From: Chitiniphilus shinanonensis DSM 23277
GTDB lineage: Bacteria; Pseudomonadota; Gammaproteobacteria; Burkholderiales; Chitinibacteraceae
Direction of reading: 5' to 3'
DNA: 64,000 nucleotides
Assembly: GCF_000374805.1 (NCBI RefSeq)
Contig: NZ_KB895337.1
Coordinates: 189,862 to 253,861, forward strand
Notes under the pieces: model-generated
Seen by the model: the letters and a program-made list of their open reading frames with translations, nothing else
Database searches by the model: none
What the model was told of the DNA's origin: nothing
Made by a program: the position numbers and the translations under genes
In this document: positions 25,628-34,384 of the stretch, in pieces
Position numbering within the stretch: the stretch's first letter is position 1
Layout of the letters: each line of letters begins with the position of its first letter

Positions 25628-26263
25628 CCCCTTCGCCTTGACCGTCTGCGACGGCACCAGCGGCTTGCCGGTGAAGTAGCACTTGTGGCTGGCCTCGGTG
25701 ATCACGCCGGCGCCGCCGGTGCCCAGGTCGATGTTGCCGGAGGCGTCGATGGTGCAATCGCCGCACTTGATGGTGGCGTTGCCCTTCACCTCGATCTGGA
25801 TGTCGGCCTCGCCGGCCACTTCCACGTTGCCGTCCTTTTTCACCGTGACCACGGTCTTGCCGGCGGTCACGACGAACGATTCTTCCTTGTCGATCGCGAT
25901 GTGCGTCGCGCCTTCCAGCGGCGAATGCACCCGCCACTCGCCCTCGTCGAACAGCGGCGGCGTGGCGTTCTCGGAATACAGCCGGCCGGTCACCACCGCG
26001 CGGTTGGGGTCGCCGCCGACGTAGGTCAGCAGCACCAGGTCGCCCACGGCGGGGCAGCTCGCCATGCCGATGTGCGGGGTGGCGATGGGCACCTTGCGCA
26101 GTTCCAGGTCGGATTCGCGCAGCTTGACGTTGCACTCGTAGTGGTGGACATCGCCGGCGTCGGTATGCGGAAACACGCTGGTCACCACGCCCAGGTCGCC
26201 CAGGCGCAGGTTGCGCAATTCGTCGCGCACCACGGCGCGGATGACGGCTATCGGATCGCTCAC
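25625..26263 (-). CDS. Baseplate spike protein, gpV/VgrG-type
   Basis: The 212-aa protein has the phage baseplate assembly protein V layout: an OB-fold (LGVVTSVFPHTDAGDVHHYE, then VGDLVLLTYVGGDPNRAVV) followed by a repetitive beta part with KTVVTVKKDGNVEVAGEADI and a final GKPLVPSQTVKAKG. It would trimerise into the membrane-piercing spike below the hub. The C-terminal part is short, without an added effector domain. The stop codon lies in the last unit of a 7-bp tandem repeat. Confidence 0.9.
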   Translation of the reverse strand: MSDPIAVIRAVVRDELRNLRLGDLGVVTSVFPHTDAGDVHHYECNVKLRESDLELRKVPIATPHIGMASCPAVGDLVLLTYVGGDPNRAVVTGRLYSENATPPLFDEGEWRVHSPLEGATHIAIDKEESFVVTAGKTVVTVKKDGNVEVAGEADIQIEVKGNATIKCGDCTIDASGNIDLGTGGAGVITEASHKCYFTGKPLVPSQTVKAKG

Positions 26264-26323
26264 GTTCGACCTTGTCGGTTCGGTGCCCCGGCACCGCGCT
26301 GCGGCGCCGGGGCGGTACGTCGA

Positions 26324-27415
26324 TTACTTCTTCTTGCCGGCGGCCGGCGACGGCGCGGCTTCCGGATCGGCCTTGTAGCGCTTGGCACGCTTCAGGCTCT
26401 GGGTTTCGGTATCCAGGTGCAGCAGGCGGTTCAGCGTGGCCTTGTCCAGCTTGCCGTTGGCTTCCAGGCCGTTGATGGTCTGGAACGACTTCAGGCGCTC
26501 GGTGAACTTGTCGGAGAACACCTTGCGGTCCAGGCCGGTGGGCACCGGGTAGCCCAGGCCGTCGAGGATGGTGTTGGCCTCGGCGATGTCCACGCCGGCC
26601 TTGTCGCCGTTGAACAGCAGTTCGAACACGGTTTCCTGGTTGGCCTCGTCGCCCCACTTGCCCAGGCTGCGCTGCGGCAGGCTGGCGTTGTCGGCCTGCC
26701 ACACCCGGCGCGAACCCAGCGCGGTGAGTACGGCTTCGGACGGGGTGGCGCCCTTGCCGAAGTTCTGCACCTTGAAGGTGGAGCCCAGGCCCCATTGCAG
26801 CAGGCGCAGCTTGCCGGTGGTGTCGATCTCGATGTGGTCGGTGGTGCTGGCGTCGGCGGCGTCGTCGGCCGGCTTGAGGTCGATGGCCAGCAGCTTGTAC
26901 AGCTCGCGGCCGATCACTTCCAGGTCTTCGGGCTCCGGCACCTTGTCGGCGATCTTGACGATCTGGTCCACCACGCCGGCCACCGAGCCGATCGGCGAAT
27001 CGGCGCTCGGCTCCTGGCCGATGGCCAGTTCCAGGGCGTTGATGAATTCCTTGCTGGTGGCCTTCTTGACGAACTCGGCCGACACCTCGACCAGCGCCTT
27101 GGCGGCGTCGCCCTGGATCAGCAGGTCGGTGGCGTCCAGGGTGAAGCGCTGCATGTAGCCCAGCGCGGTGACCAGGCCGCCCGCCATGGTGGTGACCACG
27201 CTGGCGATGGTGTCTTCCTTGAACTCGCGCACGCGCACGATGCGCACCCAGCGCGGTGCCTTGTTCGGGGCCTTGCTCCCTTCGAGCGATTCGCGCACCG
27301 CGCTCAGCAGCAGCGCCAGCGCGCGGAACGGGTTGTCGGGGCGCTCGCCCGGCGCGGGGGTCGGGACAGCGGGCGTGGGTGCGGCGGGTGTGGGAGCGGC
27401 GGGGGTGTCGGGCAT
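26324..27415 (-). CDS. Tail-operon protein with peptidoglycan-binding-like domain
   Basis: This 363-aa protein starts with a Pro/Ala repeat (TPAAPTPAVPTPAPG), has a helical central region and a C-terminal PG_binding_1-like segment (FSDKFTERLKSFQTINGLEA, then GKLDKATLNRLLHLD), and ends in a Lys-rich tail. In CIS clusters, LysM or peptidoglycan-binding proteins occur near the hub. It could anchor the particle to the wall or help it cross. No hydrolase motif accompanies the binding domain. Confidence 0.7.
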   Translation of the reverse strand: MPDTPAAPTPAAPTPAVPTPAPGERPDNPFRALALLLSAVRESLEGSKAPNKAPRWVRIVRVREFKEDTIASVVTTMAGGLVTALGYMQRFTLDATDLLIQGDAAKALVEVSAEFVKKATSKEFINALELAIGQEPSADSPIGSVAGVVDQIVKIADKVPEPEDLEVIGRELYKLLAIDLKPADDAADASTTDHIEIDTTGKLRLLQWGLGSTFKVQNFGKGATPSEAVLTALGSRRVWQADNASLPQRSLGKWGDEANQETVFELLFNGDKAGVDIAEANTILDGLGYPVPTGLDRKVFSDKFTERLKSFQTINGLEANGKLDKATLNRLLHLDTETQSLKRAKRYKADPEAAPSPAAGKKK

Positions 27416-27427
27416 GGTCGGAACTCC

Positions 27428-27979
27428 TCAAACAGTTGGGGCTGCCGCGTCGGCGGCGGGTGGGACGGCTTTCAGGTCGACGATGGCCTGGGTGAACGCC
27501 TTGAGCGACGCCACCAGACCCGTCCATTGCTCGGGCGCTAGCAGTTCGACGACGCCCTCGGCAAATTCCAATCCTTGATCCAGCGCGTCGGACACGCTGC
27601 GAAAACTCCGGGTGATGTCTTTCACCGTCTGGTTGGCCTCGGCGGGCGCCAGGTCGGCGGCCTGGTCGGCCGGCAGGCTCTGCACCCAGGTGGCGATGCC
27701 TTCGGTGACGTCGGCCAGGCCGTTCACCAGCGGCGGTACCGGGCCGGCCATCGCCACCAGCGCGTCGGCGCCGATGGCCATGCGTTGCAGCGGCTCGGCG
27801 CCGGCGCACACCTGGTCGAACAGGCTCTTGGCGCGATCGATCAGCTGCACCAGCTGGTCGGTGACGCCCAGGTCGCGGGCGATGTTGGGGATTTCGCGCA
27901 TGGTGCTGGTGCGCAGCAGCGCGGTCAGCGCATCGACCAGCTCCTGGAGGTCGCGCACGATGTCGGCCGGCGTGCTCAT
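27428..27979 (-). CDS. Helical tail-operon protein
   Basis: The 183-aa product is mainly helical and acidic (for example DIVRDLQELVDALTALLRTS). It has no signal peptide. Its start overlaps the stop of the DNA_circ_N gene by 4 bp (ATGA), a sign of coupled synthesis. I do not recognise it. It could be a hub accessory protein or a chaperone. Confidence 0.75.
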   Translation of the reverse strand: MSTPADIVRDLQELVDALTALLRTSTMREIPNIARDLGVTDQLVQLIDRAKSLFDQVCAGAEPLQRMAIGADALVAMAGPVPPLVNGLADVTEGIATWVQSLPADQAADLAPAEANQTVKDITRSFRSVSDALDQGLEFAEGVVELLAPEQWTGLVASLKAFTQAIVDLKAVPPAADAAAPTV

Positions 27980-28860
27980 TTGCGTTCTCCGCGCACGATG
28001 CGGTCCAGCCCTTCGGGCAGTTGCAGATCCTTCAGGTTGCCGACCAGCTTGCCGGCCTTGTCGGCCACCTTCTTCAGCGCGGAGAGGAACTCCAGCCCGC
28101 CGCTGAAGGCGCGGATCAGCGAGCCGAACTTCTGGTCGAGCGGCTTGAATTTCTCCAGCAGCGTGGCGCCTTCGTCGATGAACTTGGTCAGCATCTGGCC
28201 CAGCTTGCCGGCCTTGCCCAGCGCGTCGAACAGGCCGGACGCCTTCTCGGGATCGAGCGCGCTGACGGCGTCGACCATCTCGCCCAGCTGGCCGCCGGCC
28301 AGGGTGTCGAGGTTGTCGCCGATGGCCGCGCCCAGTGCTTCCGCATCCAGGTTGTGGATCAGGTCGGGGTTGTCCAGCAACGCCTGGGTCAGCGAGCCCG
28401 GATCCTGCAACACCCCGGCCGCGCCCAGCGCGCCGTCGCTCCATGACGCGGCGTCGCCGGCGATGTCCTGGTTCACCGGCGCCAGCGCGGCGTCCATCGA
28501 CTGCGGCGGCTCGACGTGCTCGCGCAGGCGCATGCTGAAGCGGTAGCGGTCGGGATAACCGGCCACCTGGCGCACGCGGAAATCCTCGATCACCACTTCG
28601 GTGAGATCGCTGCCCACGGCGATGTCGGCGGCGAACGACTGCGGCTGTGCCTTGGCGTGCGCCACCCGCAGCGTTTCCAGCGTGCTGAGCACTTCCTCGC
28701 CGAACAGCAGGCCGTCCACCACCACGGTGACCGGCTCGCGCCCCAGGTCCTGGAACACGCTGCCCTGCTGTTCGGGCACGCGCTGTTCCACCAGCGTGCG
28801 GGCTTCCTCGGTGTGCAGGTTCTGCACACCCTTCAGTTCGATCTTGCCGATGCGCACCAT
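27976..28860 (-). CDS. DNA_circ_N-type baseplate hub protein
   Basis: The 294-aa protein begins with a domain like DNA_circ_N/Mu gp43: VEQRVPEQQGSVFQDLGREP, LLFGEEVLSTLETLR and RYRFSMRLREH. Despite the name, proteins of this family are tail hub components. A helical C-terminal half (about residues 130-294) follows. The domain call rests on pattern, not on a search. It is between the gpD-like hub gene and the helical 183-aa gene. Confidence 0.7.
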   Translation of the reverse strand: MVRIGKIELKGVQNLHTEEARTLVEQRVPEQQGSVFQDLGREPVTVVVDGLLFGEEVLSTLETLRVAHAKAQPQSFAADIAVGSDLTEVVIEDFRVRQVAGYPDRYRFSMRLREHVEPPQSMDAALAPVNQDIAGDAASWSDGALGAAGVLQDPGSLTQALLDNPDLIHNLDAEALGAAIGDNLDTLAGGQLGEMVDAVSALDPEKASGLFDALGKAGKLGQMLTKFIDEGATLLEKFKPLDQKFGSLIRAFSGGLEFLSALKKVADKAGKLVGNLKDLQLPEGLDRIVRGERK

Positions 28861-28935
28861 GTCAGCCTCCGTTCCGGACGAAGGTCGCGCGCGCGCCGTG
28901 CGGCGGCAGGGGGCGAAGGAAAAGCGGGGCGCGCA

Positions 28936-29973
28936 TCAGAAGCCGATCCGGGTGATCAGGCCGCGCGCGCGGTCCAGTGTATGGCGTACCCGGCGCACCT
29001 TCAGCGTGGCGCCGCTGGCCAGCAGGCGCGCGGCCGGGTGGTTGGTGGGCAGCTTGTCCAGCGTCACGGTGTCGCCGGGGCGCACCGCCGGGGTGGCGAA
29101 CACGTCGAGGTGGCCGCGCACCGTGCGTTCCGCCAGCGCCTTGGTGCGGTAGTCGGCGGCGGCCTGGGCCGCGTCGCCGCTGCGCAGCGCGCCGTCGATC
29201 AGTTGCAGCGGGGTCTGGCCCAGCTTGCCGCTGGTGGCGCCGCCGGCGCCGAGCGCGGCCTTGCCCTGCACGCCGGCCAGGTCGGTGCTCAGCCAGTGCG
29301 CCTTGTCGGCGCCCTTGGCGCTGGCCGCGCCTTCGCCCCACACCTCGACGCTGTCGTAGGCCGGCGTGGCCGGCTGCAACGCCAGCGCGATCACGGTCTC
29401 GCCGTACTGGAAGCGATGGCTGGCGCCGCGGGTGTCCGGGCCGGGCACCTGCACCTTGCCGCCGCCGTCGCAGTACAGCGCGGCGCCGCACAGCCCGGCG
29501 AGTTTTTGCAGGTGCGCCAGCACCGACGGGCCGGCGTGCACTGCGTATTGCGCCAGGTCGGGGCCGGGGGCGACGTCGCCGGCCTGGGCGCCGGCCTTCT
29601 GCAACAGATCCTTGATCACGAAATCGGCGCTGACGCTGTCGTAGAACGAGGCCACGCGGGTGCGCGCCAGCGTGGCCAGCGCGTCCCAGGCGTCGATGCG
29701 CTCGCTGGCGGCGCCGATGCGCACCTGGCCGGCTTCGCCGGTGAACACCTCGACCGCGCCGTCGCCGACGTCCAGGCTGATGCTGACCGGCGCGCCGGCC
29801 TCCACCGGGGCGCCTTCGGCGGCGGCGAATTCCACGGTGCACAGCCCGCCGGCGCTATCGAGGTCGATCTCGACCAGCAGGCTCAGCAACTGGCGGTCGC
29901 CGGCGTCGCGGCCGCTGCTGGCGCGGTAGTCGCCGGCCTTGACGGTGTAGCCGGTGCCGGGGCGCGGGCTCAT
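28936..29973 (-). CDS. gpD-like baseplate hub protein
   Basis: This 345-aa protein resembles phage late control gene D/gp44 hubs, with domains related to VgrG and gp27: an N-terminal barrel (GDRQLLSLLVEIDLD), a middle segment with VIKDLLQKAGAQAG and a C-terminal part ending LDRARGLITRIGF. It would be the trimeric hub that carries the spike. It starts within the stop of the upstream gene (ATGA overlap). Confidence 0.85.
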   Translation of the reverse strand: MSPRPGTGYTVKAGDYRASSGRDAGDRQLLSLLVEIDLDSAGGLCTVEFAAAEGAPVEAGAPVSISLDVGDGAVEVFTGEAGQVRIGAASERIDAWDALATLARTRVASFYDSVSADFVIKDLLQKAGAQAGDVAPGPDLAQYAVHAGPSVLAHLQKLAGLCGAALYCDGGGKVQVPGPDTRGASHRFQYGETVIALALQPATPAYDSVEVWGEGAASAKGADKAHWLSTDLAGVQGKAALGAGGATSGKLGQTPLQLIDGALRSGDAAQAAADYRTKALAERTVRGHLDVFATPAVRPGDTVTLDKLPTNHPAARLLASGATLKVRRVRHTLDRARGLITRIGF

Positions 29974-31295
29974 ACGTCCAGCCCCTGGCGGCGCGCGGCG
30001 TCGCGCAGCAGTTCGGTCAGCGCGTCGCGCAGCGCCTGCGGATCGTCGGCCAGCGCGCCGCCGCCGCTGCTCATCGCCACGTTGACGTTGAAATGGTTGG
30101 CCACGCGCGGCGCTTCGCCGCCGTCGCCGGCCGGCATCGCGTCGGCGCCCTGCCAGCCCGCTTCGTTGGCCACCGGGGCGTTCACCCGTTGCAGCGCGCT
30201 GTGGTCGTTGGCGGCCAGGGCGCTGGCGAATGCCGCCGGCTCCGCCAGTGCGCCGACGGTGGCGGCGTAGGCGCGGTCGAGCACCGGCTCCACCGCCTGC
30301 CCGACCTGGCGCAGGGCGTGATGGGCGGCGCGGCTGAGCTGCTGCGGCGCGGCCTGGCTGTCGCGTTGCACGGCCTCGGCGGCGGCCGGGGCGCTGGCGG
30401 GCGCGCTGCGGCGACGTAGCCGGACCACGCCGGCTTGTGGCGCCGGGCGCTGTTCCGGTTGCGCGGGAACGTCGGCGTTGGCGCGGGCGGTGGCGACGGA
30501 GGCGGGCTGGGCCGCCGCCGTGGCGGACGTCGCCGGTTGTTGCGGTACGGGGTGGTCGTGCCGTGCCGGGGCGACCGATGCGGACGGTTGCGGCGCGACG
30601 TCGATGAATCGGGGGGCGCTGGCGGTCGGTGCGGCCAGGCGGCGCAGCGTGGCCGGGCCGGCCGGCGGCAACGCCGGCACCAGCGGCCCCGGCAACAGCA
30701 CGGTGGGCGACAGCACCTGCGGCCAGTCGGTTTCGATGGCGGCGAACGACAACGAGCGGTAGTTCAGCCGGACCGGCGCGGCATGCTGGCTGGCGGCGGG
30801 CACGGCGGTGGTGGTGGCCGAGGGCGCGGCGTTGTCGGCAGCGGCGGCCACCGGGATCGTTGCGTCGGTGGGCGCTGCGGGCACTGCGGCGACAGGCGCG
30901 CGCAGGTCGGGGCGCGGGCTGGCGGCGGCCGGTTGCGACGGCGGCACCTGCGCCGCGTGCGATGTGGCGCGGGGCGCGGGTTCGGTCACGCCGACCGGGG
31001 CGGCGGTCGTCGCGGCCGGGGCGTGGTGCGGCGTGGCCGGGCGCGACGGGGCGATGATCGGTTCGGCGGCACCGCGCTGGCCGGCGGCCGGGCGGATGTC
31101 GGGCCGGTGGATGTCGGGCTGGCGCGCGGGTGCGCTGGCGCTTGCGGCGGCGGGGTCGTCGGCGAGCGCTTCGGTGGCGTCGTCGGCCTGTACCTGCGGC
31201 TCGAAGTCCAGTCCGAGCCGTTGGCTGGCTTCATGCAGCGAACGCAGCAGCGGGCGCAGCAGGCGGGCGCCGAGTTGTTCCACTTCCAGGCTCAC
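29970..31295 (-). CDS. Ala/Pro-rich protein, possible tape measure
   Basis: The 441-aa product starts with helices (VEQLGARLLRPLLRSLHEAS), then has some 300 low-complexity residues rich in Ala, Pro, Thr and Gln, and ends in a conserved-looking part (NHFNVNVAMSSGGG, then LRDALTELLRDAARRQGLDV). Position after tube and a putative chaperone, and before the hub, is where tape-measure proteins lie, and the C-terminus resembles those of eCIS tape-measure-type proteins. If so, it is short. A GTG start at 31295 overlaps the previous stop (GTGA). Confidence 0.65.
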   Translation of the reverse strand: MSLEVEQLGARLLRPLLRSLHEASQRLGLDFEPQVQADDATEALADDPAAASASAPARQPDIHRPDIRPAAGQRGAAEPIIAPSRPATPHHAPAATTAAPVGVTEPAPRATSHAAQVPPSQPAAASPRPDLRAPVAAVPAAPTDATIPVAAAADNAAPSATTTAVPAASQHAAPVRLNYRSLSFAAIETDWPQVLSPTVLLPGPLVPALPPAGPATLRRLAAPTASAPRFIDVAPQPSASVAPARHDHPVPQQPATSATAAAQPASVATARANADVPAQPEQRPAPQAGVVRLRRRSAPASAPAAAEAVQRDSQAAPQQLSRAAHHALRQVGQAVEPVLDRAYAATVGALAEPAAFASALAANDHSALQRVNAPVANEAGWQGADAMPAGDGGEAPRVANHFNVNVAMSSGGGALADDPQALRDALTELLRDAARRQGLDV

Positions 31296-32101
31296 GGCGC
31301 ATCGTCCTCGAACTGGATGACGAAGGCGTCGGGGTGGTCGGCCAGGCGCGGGCGCCGTGGCGCGGCGGCCGGGGCGGGGCGGGAGGACGCGGGCGGCGTT
31401 TCGGCCAGCGCCAGCAGTTGCAGCACGCGCTCGATCTCGGCGGCGGGGGCGGCCCAGACCTGGCTCGGCGTCCAGCCCAGCGCGCGACAGGCGCGCAGCG
31501 TGCGTTGGGCGGTTTCGCGGGCGGCGGGGCCGGCGCCCAGCAGGGTGCGATCCTCGGGATCGACCACGTTGAGCGCCACCACGGCGTTGAGCAGCCGTTG
31601 GGTCGCGGCGGCGTGGAGCGTATCCGGCGCGGGCTGGCGCAGCGTGGCGCGCGCCATGCGGTCCAGGTAGCCGACGGCGTCGAACCACACGCCTTCGGCA
31701 TCCTCGCCGACCAGGCATTCGCCCAGCGCCTGGGCGCGCTGGCCCTCGGTCCACGGCGCCAGTTGCGCCGGCACGCCGTCCAGGTCGATCCAGCCGTCGC
31801 GCAGTTCGGCCTCGGGCGCGGTATCGGCGCCGCCGGCCCACCACAGCGCCAGCGCGACAGCGGCGTCGCGCGCCGTGTCGGGCAGGTCGCCGGTGGCCAG
31901 CACCGCGTCGGCCAGCCGCCGGCTGTCGAGCGCCGCGCCGTCGCCGTCCACCGTCACGCACTCGCGCAGGGCGGCGAGGTGCTGGCGGTAGGTCCACGGC
32001 GGCAGCGTCCAGCGCTCGCCGGATGGACCGGCGAGGCAAAGCGCGGCGGCGCCGCCCGCATGGTGCGCGGGCAGGACGGTGTCGGCGATCTGGAGATGCA
32101 C
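31292..32101 (-). CDS. Tail-operon protein between tube and tape measure
   Basis: The 269-aa protein reads MHLQIADTVLPAHHAGGAAA and, later, WTYRQHLAALRECVTV and a helical second half. Phage operons have their tail assembly chaperone at this position; the sequence is compatible, but I see no diagnostic motif. The start lies 12 bp after the tube stop and the end overlaps the next start, so its product is probably made in step with them. Confidence 0.65.
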   Translation of the reverse strand: MHLQIADTVLPAHHAGGAAALCLAGPSGERWTLPPWTYRQHLAALRECVTVDGDGAALDSRRLADAVLATGDLPDTARDAAVALALWWAGGADTAPEAELRDGWIDLDGVPAQLAPWTEGQRAQALGECLVGEDAEGVWFDAVGYLDRMARATLRQPAPDTLHAAATQRLLNAVVALNVVDPEDRTLLGAGPAARETAQRTLRACRALGWTPSQVWAAPAAEIERVLQLLALAETPPASSRPAPAAAPRRPRLADHPDAFVIQFEDDAP

Positions 32102-32113
32102 GATGGCGGGCGC

Positions 32114-32506
32114 TTACTCTTCGCGGATGCGGGTGGCGGTGAAGGCGTACTGGGTCAGCACGGTGCCGCCGGCGCCGACGGTGAAGTCCTTCGCTTCCAG
32201 GTAGCAGTCGTCGAACGACAGCGTGCGCTTGGGCGAATCGGCGGCGTCGTCCTTCTTCAGGTTGGCCACCAGCTGGAACTTGGCCTGCAGTTCCAGGTGG
32301 CTGTCGAGCTTGTAGTTGGCCGAACGCACGGCCAGCTCGCCCTGGACGGTGCGCAGGCCGAAGCTGACGCCGATGCGCTCGGCGCTGCCGACGGCGCGGA
32401 TGTCCTCGCGCTCGGTGAGCACGCGGAAGGCCAGCGACTGCAAGCCTTCGATGGCTTCGCCGTCGACCAGCACGTTGCTGCGGTTCGCGGAAAATACGGT
32501 GGGCAT
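32114..32506 (-). CDS. Tail tube protein
   Basis: This 130-aa beta-rich protein (SANRSNVLVDGEAIEGLQSL near the start, TVLTQYAFTATRIREE at the end) has the size and pattern of contractile-tail tube subunits: a rigid strand pair, a central helix-containing part and a long final strand. It follows the sheath gene after 77 bp. Hexameric rings would stack into the inner tube. Only one tube gene is present, unlike the several of Afp/PVC particles. Confidence 0.8.
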   Translation of the reverse strand: MPTVFSANRSNVLVDGEAIEGLQSLAFRVLTEREDIRAVGSAERIGVSFGLRTVQGELAVRSANYKLDSHLELQAKFQLVANLKKDDAADSPKRTLSFDDCYLEAKDFTVGAGGTVLTQYAFTATRIREE

Positions 32507-32583
32507 GGTGTGACCCTCGCTGGGGGCGGCGCGACGGCCGCCCTCGTTGGTTCAAGGAAAGGAAGGACGGGAGGAACGGCCGA

Positions 32584-33963
32584 TCAGGTCTGCACCAGCA
32601 CCGTGGCGTAGATGAAGTCGATGGCGCGCACCGGCCGGACCGCGAGGTCGATGCGGACGATGCCCTTGGCGAAGTCGTCCTGGCTGGAATAGACGTTCAC
32701 CTTGAAGGCCGGGTCGGTGCCGTCGGTGGACGGCACGATGGCGCCTTCCTTCTGCATCTGCACCAGGAACTCGACCAGCTTCTGCTTCAGCGCGCCGCGA
32801 CCTTCGTCGTTGTTCAGGCGACCGATGAACAGCTCGCCGATCACCTTGATGCCGCGCACCGCGTGGTCGGCCACCCGGCGCACGCTGATCTGGTCGCCAT
32901 CGGTGGTCAGGCCGCGCACCACGATGATGCCGCGCCCGCGCTGGCTCACCACCGGCACCACGTTGCGCTTGAGCAGCTCCTGCTGCGGCTCGACGCCCAG
33001 CGCCGGGCTCGGCTCGGGGATCGCTGCCAGGCGCTTGAAGGTGGGCGACTGGAAGTAATCCAGGCTGCCCAGCGTGCCGGCCACCGCGCCGACCACGCCG
33101 GCCGGCGCCACCAGCACGAAACGGTCGGACACCAGGGTGGCGGTCAGCTTTTCGGAGTTGGTCTTGATGGTGTCGGCGCTCAGGCCGGGCACCTGGCCCA
33201 GGCCGATGCGGCCCAGGCTGCGCGCGGACATGCGGTCGCAGTGCGCGATCACCTCGCTGTAGATGCGGCCCAGGCGCACCGGCTCCTGGTCCTGCACCGA
33301 CACCAGCACCATGTCCACGTCCGGTTCGTTCTCCAGCAGCGCCAGCGCCTGGGTGTATTTGTCCAGCGCGGCGTCGGTGCCGCCGGCCAGCGCATAGGGC
33401 GCGCCGGCCGCGCTGGCCTTGGGCGCTTTTTTCGGCGCATCGACCAGCTTCACCAGCTGCGACTGCGCCGCCAGCACGGTCTGCACGTTGCGCGCGTCGT
33501 TGGCGTCGATCGACAGGTTGCGGTGCACTTCCTGGTAGTCGGTGCCGGGGCGGGCCAGCGTCAGGTCGAACAACGTGCGCGTCTTGTTGTCGCCCAGGTC
33601 CACCGTGCGCACCGCCACGTCGACGGTCACGCCGTTGGCCCACGGCCCGCCGGCGCGCGCCTGAAGGGTGAAGGCTTCGCCACTGTCGGCAAGGATCTTC
33701 ACCGTGGCGGCGGTGGCGCCGTCCACCGGACACACCACCAGTTCGAACACGCCATTGGCCAGGGCCGGCGCCGCTTCGGGAATCGCGAAGGAACCGGCGC
33801 CGCCGGCCGCCTCGATGAAGGCGCGCCAGCTGGCGGCGCGCTTCACACCGGTGGCACCCGGCTCGGTCACGCCCACAAGGCCCAGCACGCCCGAGGGCGC
33901 AAGCTGCGGAGCCAGTACTTCCTTGACTACCTTGACCTCCACGCCGGGGATGATCAACGTCAT
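32584..33963 (-). CDS. Contractile tail sheath protein
   Basis: This 459-aa protein has the tail-sheath fold: an N-terminal arm (TLIIPGVEVKVVKEVLAPQL), a subtilisin-like central region and a conserved C-terminal half with RGRGIIVVRGLTT, KVIGELFIGRLNND and AIDFIYATVLVQT. It is the first gene of the operon, with AGGAG before the ATG and a promoter about 80 bp upstream. A single sheath gene and no TssB/TssC split mark it as phage-tail-like, not type VI secretion. Confidence 0.92.
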   Translation of the reverse strand: MTLIIPGVEVKVVKEVLAPQLAPSGVLGLVGVTEPGATGVKRAASWRAFIEAAGGAGSFAIPEAAPALANGVFELVVCPVDGATAATVKILADSGEAFTLQARAGGPWANGVTVDVAVRTVDLGDNKTRTLFDLTLARPGTDYQEVHRNLSIDANDARNVQTVLAAQSQLVKLVDAPKKAPKASAAGAPYALAGGTDAALDKYTQALALLENEPDVDMVLVSVQDQEPVRLGRIYSEVIAHCDRMSARSLGRIGLGQVPGLSADTIKTNSEKLTATLVSDRFVLVAPAGVVGAVAGTLGSLDYFQSPTFKRLAAIPEPSPALGVEPQQELLKRNVVPVVSQRGRGIIVVRGLTTDGDQISVRRVADHAVRGIKVIGELFIGRLNNDEGRGALKQKLVEFLVQMQKEGAIVPSTDGTDPAFKVNVYSSQDDFAKGIVRIDLAVRPVRAIDFIYATVLVQT

Positions 33964-34042
33964 GACTGTGTACTCCTGAATAGGGGTTTGATTACGCCAA
34001 ACGTACTGATATGCCTAGTGCATTGCGTATGACATACGGGAG

Positions 34043-34072
34043 ATTTTAAGGAGGTGCGTGCAAAATTTTCAA
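34043..34072 (-). promoter_or_regulatory. Probable sigma-70 promoter of the tail operon
   Basis: On the minus strand TTGAAA (34067-34072) and TAAAAT (34043-34048) are separated by 18 bp, in an AT-rich island unlike the operon. The start of transcription would be near 34036, about 73 bases upstream of the sheath ATG. Confidence 0.55.
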
Positions 34073-34154
34073 ATACTTGATTGTTCGTTACGGAAAAATT
34101 TCAGCTCATTGACTACTTTTTCTCTTCAAAAACAATCGCTTTGCTAAACAAGCT

Positions 34155-34172
34155 CCAGTGGATAACCACTGG
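34155..34172. promoter_or_regulatory. Perfect hairpin/palindrome upstream of both divergent operons
   Basis: CCAGTGG-ATAA-CCACTGG is a 7-bp perfect inverted repeat with a 4-base loop. It lies 83 bp upstream of the proposed tail promoter and well before the TetR gene. It could be an operator or the terminator-like end of something lost; there is no T-run. The rest of the 421-bp gap (33964-34384) shows no convincing gene. Confidence 0.4.
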
Positions 34173-34336
34173 TTGCCGCTGGGCGGCTGATAACTACGGC
34201 CCTTCCTGGGTTGGGGGATAAACGGTGTTTAGCGGACGGCATGTCAGCTGCGCCGATTTCGTCAGTTTTGTACCCGGCAATTTGTCAGATTGGCTGGCAG
34301 CTGGTCATGGCGCGGCACGCCCGGCTTGGCAATGAA

Positions 34337-34372
34337 AAATGAACGTCGTACATTTATGAGCATCGTTCATTT
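34337..34372. promoter_or_regulatory. TetR-type operator
   Basis: AAATGAACG (34337-34345) and its exact inverse CGTTCATTT (34364-34372) are 18 bp apart, centred just before the TetR gene. Long interrupted palindromes in this place are the usual autoregulatory sites of TetR-family repressors. Confidence 0.65.
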
Positions 34373-34384
34373 GTGGTGCAGCCC

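Noticed and set aside
14702-33963. Prophage
   Set aside because: No integrase, terminase, portal, capsid or lysis gene occurs, and the ends show no attachment-site repeats.
14702-33963. Type VI secretion system
   Set aside because: There is one full-length sheath gene, no TssB/TssC pair, no TssJLM membrane complex and no ClpV.
34058-34147. 29-codon frame with GTG start after a perfect AAGGAGGT
   Set aside because: The Shine-Dalgarno match lies in the AT-rich tail promoter on the opposite strand; the peptide has no recognisable features and no promoter of its own.
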